Source: Lentisphaerota bacterium
GTDB taxonomy: Bacteria; Verrucomicrobiota; Lentisphaeria; Victivallales; Victivallaceae
Direction: 5' to 3'
Length of the DNA: 64,000 nt
NCBI GenBank assembly: GCA_015061695.1
Contig: SUWA01000002.1
Coordinates: 1-64,000 of the forward strand
Below, piece after piece: positions 58,757 to 64,000 of this stretch. Both the position numbers and the translations under genes were made by a program. Each line of letters starts with the position of its first letter. Positions within the stretch are counted from its first letter, which is position 1. The notes beneath the pieces were generated by a model, which did no database searches, was not told the origin of the DNA, and worked only from the letters and a program-made list of their open reading frames with translations.

Positions 58757-60025
58757 TTATTTGTTTATCAACTTCTTTATTTCAGACTCAAGCTCACCCA
58801 ACGCAACTTCTTTCTGCTCGCCACCGGCCAGATCCCGCAACACAGCGACCTGCCGGGAGAGTTCATCATCGCCTACGATCACTGCACACGCAGCATTGAC
58901 CCGGTTGGCGGCCCGCATTTGTGCTTTGAGCGATTTGCCGGCCAATTCAGACGCAGCGGCAATACCTTGCTTGCGCAAAGATGCTGTAAATTTAAACTTG
59001 AACTCTTCGGCCGCTTCGCCCAACGCTGCTACAAATACACACGGAGGCGCTTGAATACCGCCATCCGCCGGCAAATTCAATGCTTCGCGCACCATCAGCA
59101 AGCGTTCCATCCCGGCGGCAAATCCAACCCCGATCACCGGCTTGCTTTCGCCGGGCAGAGTCAATTCGTAGCGGCCGCCGCCGGCAATGGCGTTCTGCGC
59201 GCCCAAGCCGGGGTGAGTGATCTCAAAGACAGTATGCACATAGTAATCCAGACCGCGTACCAGGAAGGGGTCGATTTCGTACTTGATTCCCAGCCAGTCC
59301 AGGTACTGACAGACTTTCTGGAAATAAGCGCGGGATTCTTCGCTGAACATCCCCGCGTAATCCGGCACATCGGCAATGATATTGCGGCAGGATTCAACCT
59401 TGCAGTCCAAAATGCGCCACACATTGCCCTGCAAACGCTTACGGCAATCTTCGCACAGAAGATCGATATGTTTGCTGAAGTACGCTTTCAACGCTTCTGC
59501 CGCTGCCGGACGGTCAGCAGCCACGCCGCGGGTGTTGAGTTTAAGCGTAGCGCCGGTGATCCCCAATTCTTCCAGGAATCCCAACAGCATGGCAATGGTT
59601 TCAGCATCCAGTTCAGGCGCAACCCGCCCTACATTTTCCACGCCTACCTGATGAAACTGACGACGGCGCCCGGCGGCCGGACGTTCACCGCGGAACATGG
59701 GCCCAATATAAAAAACGCGCTGTTCCACGCCATTGAGTACATCCGTATTGAGCAACGCCCGCATTGCTCCGGCCGTACCTTCCGGGCGCAGTGTGCAGCT
59801 GCGGCCGCCCCGGTCATCAAAAGTGTACATTTCTTTTTGAACGACTTCGGTTTCGTCCCCCAGACCGCGCTGAAAAACTTCAGTCGCTTCAAAGATCGGG
59901 GTGCGCAACTCGCCGTAATTGTAGCGTTCAAAAACGCTGCGCGCTGTATTTTCCAAAAAGCGCCATGCGCCGATTTCGGCCGGAAAAATATCCGAAGTTC
60001 CGGGCAACGGTGCGGATTTAGCCAT
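58757..60025 (-). CDS. hisS: Histidyl-tRNA synthetase
   Basis: GTSDIFPAE, TLRPEGTAGAMRA, GLDYYVHTVFEI, GGGRYE. Confidence 0.96.
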   Translation of the reverse strand: MAKSAPLPGTSDIFPAEIGAWRFLENTARSVFERYNYGELRTPIFEATEVFQRGLGDETEVVQKEMYTFDDRGGRSCTLRPEGTAGAMRALLNTDVLNGVEQRVFYIGPMFRGERPAAGRRRQFHQVGVENVGRVAPELDAETIAMLLGFLEELGITGATLKLNTRGVAADRPAAAEALKAYFSKHIDLLCEDCRKRLQGNVWRILDCKVESCRNIIADVPDYAGMFSEESRAYFQKVCQYLDWLGIKYEIDPFLVRGLDYYVHTVFEITHPGLGAQNAIAGGGRYELTLPGESKPVIGVGFAAGMERLLMVREALNLPADGGIQAPPCVFVAALGEAAEEFKFKFTASLRKQGIAAASELAGKSLKAQMRAANRVNAACAVIVGDDELSRQVAVLRDLAGGEQKEVALGELESEIKKLINK

Positions 60026-60222
60026 GGTATTACCTTTGTTTTATCAAATGAAAATGCGCCGGATCGCTTCAGCCTTGCCGGCTGCGGATCTGGCGCTTAT
60101 ATTGCTGGCGGCAGTGATTTTCAGACAGAAAATGCCCCGTTGAACCAGCTGAAAGCTGTTTGAACACTGCATTTTCTCACTCATAGCTGCCGCCGGTGAT
60201 AAACTTATGCAAAGTTTTCTGC

Positions 60223-60522
60223 TCAATTAAATTTGGCAGGATCGAGCTTTTCGACCGCATCTTTAAGCTCTTTGCCGGCGCGGAATTTGACCACGGCGCG
60301 TTCCGGGATCACTACTTCGTTTTCCGGCTGATTGGGGTTGCGTCCCTTGCGGCTCTTGCGAACTTTGATTTCAAAAACACCAAAGTTGCGCAATTCGATG
60401 GTGCGACCGGCAACGAGTTCAGCTGCGATGTAATCAAGAGTCTTCTGAACGACCTGGGCAACATCATTCTGGATAAGGTCGGTTTCTTTGGCGATCTTGA
60501 CGACTAAATCACGCTTGGTCAT
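60223..60522 (-). CDS. HU/IHF-family DNA-binding protein
   Basis: MTKRDLVVKIAKET...VVQKTLDYIAAELVAGRTIELRNFGVFEIKVRKSRKGRNP. Confidence 0.95.
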   Translation of the reverse strand: MTKRDLVVKIAKETDLIQNDVAQVVQKTLDYIAAELVAGRTIELRNFGVFEIKVRKSRKGRNPNQPENEVVIPERAVVKFRAGKELKDAVEKLDPAKFN

Positions 60523-60791
60523 TTTTTTCTCCTTGTTTTATTTTATTTTTATGCGTAAAAAAGATTTTTATTGATCTAAAAGTCAAAACTCTATTAATGT
60601 ATCACTACTTCCGGCTTCCGTCAAGTCCAAATCTGTTTTTTTTGCATTTTTCTTACTTGAAAGCGCTTCAAACTGTACCAATTTGAAATATTGAAAGGTT
60701 TTGTGATTGTTTTTTCTGTTCCGACTGCTTGAAAGTTTCAAGTTGTGTATTAAATTATAATCAATATAAAAAAATCAAATAAGGTAATAAT

Positions 60792-62684
60792 ATGCTTATA
60801 AAAGCCAATTCACTGGTTCTGTACAAAAATAAAGCGGCACTCGTTGTGGAAGTTTCCGGCGACAAATACCAAATTCGCACTGCTTCCGGAGATCGAAAAT
60901 CCGTACGCCTCAAAGATATTGAATTTCTGCACGCCGGCCCCTGCAGCAGCATACCGCAAATGCTGGAAATCCCCCCGCTGGAATTGCAGCAGGAAACCGC
61001 CGAACTGATCACCGGCGATACAATAGCCTTTTCGGAATTTCTTGATCTGCTGTTCGGCAACACCTCGCCGGCAGCAGCATTGAGCGGCATGGAAATACTC
61101 GCAGAAAACTGCTGTTTCAGCGGATCGCCCGGCGCCGGAGTAAAAGCCAATTCCATTGAGCATATTCAGGCAGTATTGGATAAAGAACAACAGAAAAACG
61201 CGGCCCGGCAAGCCCGAATTGAACTGCTCGAACGCATCCGCAGCGGCAATGTTTCCGCCGACGACCGCATTGCCTTGCGTGAAATCGAAAATGTAGCCTA
61301 TGGCGAAAGCGCTTCCAGTAAGCTCATGCAGGAATTGGATATGGAGGCGTTGCCGGAAAAAGCGCAAAACCTGCTGCTGAAAATCGGGGTCTGGAATTAT
61401 TTTGACAATAATCCGTGGCCGCGCCGGTTTGAAGTGGAAACCCTTCCGGACTATCCGGAGCTGCCATCCACTCTGCCCGACGAAGAACGTCTTGATTTGA
61501 CCGGTCTGCCGGCGTATGCTATTGACGACATCGGCAGCGATGACCCGGATGATGCCATAAGTTTTGACCTGCAAAACGATCTTCTGTGGGTGCATGTAGC
61601 CGATCCGGCGGCACTGGTTCAGGCGGATTCCGAACTGGAAAACTTTGCCCGGCAATGCGGCTCTACATTATATCTGCCGGAAAAGATCGTCCCCATGCTG
61701 CCGGAACAGGCCGTATCGATGTTCGGTTTGGGGCTGCAGGAAACCTCGCCGGCGTTGAGTTTTGCTGTAAAAATAGATCAAACCGGCCGGTGCGAATTGC
61801 AGAAACTTACGCTTTCCACCGTCAAAGTAACCCGCATGAACTACCAGCAGGCCGAAGAACTTATGCAAACGCCGGATTTTATTCCTTGCGTGGAAACCTT
61901 GCAACGCTTCAAAAATATGCGTGCAGCTGAAAATGCTGTAATGATCAAACTCCCGGAAGTCAAGGTAAAAGTCGATATTCCCCGGCGCTCGGTCGCCATA
62001 ACTTTGCTGGAACAATCTCCGGCCCGCGAACTGGTGGCAAATGCCATGCTGGCCGCCGGCAGTGCCGTGGCCCGTTTTGCTGCCGAACACGATATTGTCA
62101 TGCCCTTTGCCATTCAGGAAGAGCCGGAAATCACCGAACGGCCCGATACACTCCCGGGCATGTATGCTTTGCGCAAAAGCTGCCGTCAAAGCACGCTTTC
62201 CACCCTCCCCGGCCGACATGCCGGATTAGGATTGGAGCCTTACTGCCGCGTAACCAGTCCGCTGCGCCGTTACGAAGACCTGCTGGGGCATATCCAATTA
62301 CGCAAATATCTGAAAGGAGAAGCACTTCTGTCGATTTCCGAAATGGATGAACGTTTGAGTGTATCCGAACCGGCCGCTGTACTGCGCAGCAAACTTGAGC
62401 GTCAATGCCGGGAATACTGGACTTTGGTCATGCTGCACGAACAACCGGAAGCATGGAAAGGCGAAGCTATTTATATAGCCAAACCCGATGAACGCAGTGT
62501 CTGGCTGTTGCCGGATCTGGCCTATGAATTCAAAAACCGCTACAACGCCCGGCTGCCGCTGGGCGAATCCATGCTTGCAGAGTGTATTGCCAGCGATCCG
62601 GCGTTTTTAACTGCCCAATTCCGCCTTTCAACCGGAACGATCCATGCTGAAGACGCGGCCGATTCACCGGAGAGCCTTGGGTAA
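60792..62684 (+). CDS. RNB-domain exoribonuclease (RNase II/R family)
   Basis: YAIDDIGSDDPDDAISFDL active-site cluster, VHVADPAALV, YCRVTSPLRRYEDLLGHIQLRKYL. Confidence 0.88.
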   Translation: MLIKANSLVLYKNKAALVVEVSGDKYQIRTASGDRKSVRLKDIEFLHAGPCSSIPQMLEIPPLELQQETAELITGDTIAFSEFLDLLFGNTSPAAALSGMEILAENCCFSGSPGAGVKANSIEHIQAVLDKEQQKNAARQARIELLERIRSGNVSADDRIALREIENVAYGESASSKLMQELDMEALPEKAQNLLLKIGVWNYFDNNPWPRRFEVETLPDYPELPSTLPDEERLDLTGLPAYAIDDIGSDDPDDAISFDLQNDLLWVHVADPAALVQADSELENFARQCGSTLYLPEKIVPMLPEQAVSMFGLGLQETSPALSFAVKIDQTGRCELQKLTLSTVKVTRMNYQQAEELMQTPDFIPCVETLQRFKNMRAAENAVMIKLPEVKVKVDIPRRSVAITLLEQSPARELVANAMLAAGSAVARFAAEHDIVMPFAIQEEPEITERPDTLPGMYALRKSCRQSTLSTLPGRHAGLGLEPYCRVTSPLRRYEDLLGHIQLRKYLKGEALLSISEMDERLSVSEPAAVLRSKLERQCREYWTLVMLHEQPEAWKGEAIYIAKPDERSVWLLPDLAYEFKNRYNARLPLGESMLAECIASDPAFLTAQFRLSTGTIHAEDAADSPESLG

Positions 62685-63707
62685 GTTTTTGCGGTTGATC
62701 GCATCCAGCCGCCGGAAAACCTCTTTCCAGCCGCCGGCTTTGTGCCACGAGCGCAAAAGCCGGTAGCCATCGCCATAAACTTTATCTTTGGATTTTTCTT
62801 TGCGATAGTTCCACTTGCCGTTGCCGGTAGCGGAATTGTATTCTGCGGCGACCAGTTCAGCAAACCCTTCCTGAATTTTCAGGTCTTTGATGTAATACCA
62901 GCGGTGTTTCATATAATCGTGCGCCAACTCATGCGCCAGCACTTCGGCCATCAAAGACCGCGGAAGATGATCCAGTACCACGATCTTGCAAAACTCATCG
63001 GTATGCTTTACTGAAGCCTGGGGTTGGCCGGATTTTCCGGTGCGCTTTTTCGGAACGCTGATCACTTCGCGCCCCCGGTAGATAAAAACGCCCAATTCCT
63101 GATGTTCAATAAATTTATGATCCCGGTCAACTCCGTACGAGCGCATCATAAGTTCAATATGATGGTCAAACTTGAAATTGAACTTCCGGATCAAAGTATT
63201 TTTGACCCGGTTGAACAACCATTGCAATTCTTTGTGATTATCCACAATATCAACGTTGCACGGCTTGCAGATATACCCGGTATTCGGCAACCGGGTAAGT
63301 TGTTTAAGCGGGCGCTGACAAACCAGACAAACCGGGCGTTTTCCGCACTCCATGCAGTATTTGTACACGCCATAAGGCGTAGGCAGCGCCATACCTTGCG
63401 CAACGAACTTACCGCAAGTCATGCACTGGAGTTTAAGTTTTTTATCCAGACACAACTGCGAACAGAAAATCCCTTTATTGGTCTTTATATAACCTCCGCG
63501 GATAGCCTTGCCGCAGTTCCGGCATTTGGGCAAAACAGAATCAAAACACTCATGCGAACAATAATTCTTTTTGCCGCTTTTGATAAACTTCCCCTTGATG
63601 AGCCTACGGCAATTATCGCAAGCAAGCTCATCTCCGGCTGCAGCCAAGTACGGCAATAACAAGCCCCAACAACCGGCCAGCAATATCAGTACCAAGCGGT
63701 ATTTCAC
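62664..63707 (-). CDS. Exported DA1-like metallopeptidase with LIM-like zinc modules
   Basis: Signal peptide; repeated CxxC/HxxC modules (CDNC...CSHEC, CRNC...CSQLC, CMTC...CMEC, CLVC...CKPC); HELAHDYMKHRW and EGFAELVAAEYNSATG. Confidence 0.75.
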   Translation of the reverse strand: MKYRLVLILLAGCWGLLLPYLAAAGDELACDNCRRLIKGKFIKSGKKNYCSHECFDSVLPKCRNCGKAIRGGYIKTNKGIFCSQLCLDKKLKLQCMTCGKFVAQGMALPTPYGVYKYCMECGKRPVCLVCQRPLKQLTRLPNTGYICKPCNVDIVDNHKELQWLFNRVKNTLIRKFNFKFDHHIELMMRSYGVDRDHKFIEHQELGVFIYRGREVISVPKKRTGKSGQPQASVKHTDEFCKIVVLDHLPRSLMAEVLAHELAHDYMKHRWYYIKDLKIQEGFAELVAAEYNSATGNGKWNYRKEKSKDKVYGDGYRLLRSWHKAGGWKEVFRRLDAINRKNLPKALR

Positions 63708-63719
63708 AGTCCTCTCCTT

Positions 63720-64000
63720 TCATCCGGAGTGTTTTTTGCGCACTACGGTCTGCCCATCCTCCGGCAGACTGTTGGTCATGCGCCACACCAACAGCCAGCC
63801 TATCGCGCCTGCCACCAGATCGGCCGCCAGACGGGCAACAAACAAACCGTTCAAACTTTTCAGCCAGAGCGCCAACAGCGAAAACGGTATCAGCAAGCCT
63901 AAAATGCGCAATGCCGACAGCCACGCACTGCCGTGCGGATAGTTGCATCCGGTAAAGAAAAATCCGCTGTAACGATGTATTTCGATCAAACCGAATCCCC
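63720..64000 (-). CDS. Membrane protein, MATE-efflux-like C-terminus (continues beyond window)
   Basis: HRYSGFFFTGCNYPHGSAWLSALRILGLLIPFSLLALWLKSLNGLFVARLAADLVAGAIGWLL resembles MATE C-terminal helices. Confidence 0.5.
   Translation of the reverse strand, partial: GFGLIEIHRYSGFFFTGCNYPHGSAWLSALRILGLLIPFSLLALWLKSLNGLFVARLAADLVAGAIGWLLVWRMTNSLPEDGQTVVRKKHSG

Noticed and set aside
1-64000. tRNA/rRNA genes, CRISPR arrays, insertion sequences
   Set aside because: Looked for T-loop motifs, regularly spaced repeats and transposase-like ORFs by eye; none found, though a weak tRNA could be missed without a covariance model.

Overview
This 64 kb window is a gene-dense bacterial chromosome segment. 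The gene content (DUF1559-type pseudopilin, small GH29 and GH42-like enzymes, protein families often seen in the PVC group) suggests a Lentisphaerota/Victivallis-like genome, but that assignment is inference. Most of it is housekeeping: hcp, dnaG, dciA, two nagB paralogs, tyrA, a Cu-type P-ATPase, leuCD, parE/parC, tyrS, clpB, pta/ackA, infA/map/adk, hisS, HU and an RNB exoribonuclease. I saw no rRNA, tRNA, CRISPR array or transposase. The items I rate highest are: (1) an isolated three-gene phage-type capsid cassette (scaffold, SU10-like major capsid protein, small adaptor-like protein) between copA and leuD, with no terminase, portal, tail or integrase nearby; (2) a single polypeptide fusing a YhcC/YtqA-type radical SAM protein to an MnmC-like (DUF752) methyltransferase domain; (3) a perfect sigma-54 promoter consensus in front of clpB, overlapped by a palindrome; (4) a secreted DA1-like metallopeptidase with LIM-like zinc modules; (5) an indole-3-glycerol-phosphate synthase homolog that has lost most catalytic residues; (6) a six-gene LpoB/CsgG/YcfL/COG3014 envelope operon; (7) a divergent promoter with palindromic operator facing about 370 bp of non-coding DNA with mutually exclusive hairpins; (8) internally deleted TetR and FGE domains. 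All homology calls come from reading the translations by eye. No searches were run.
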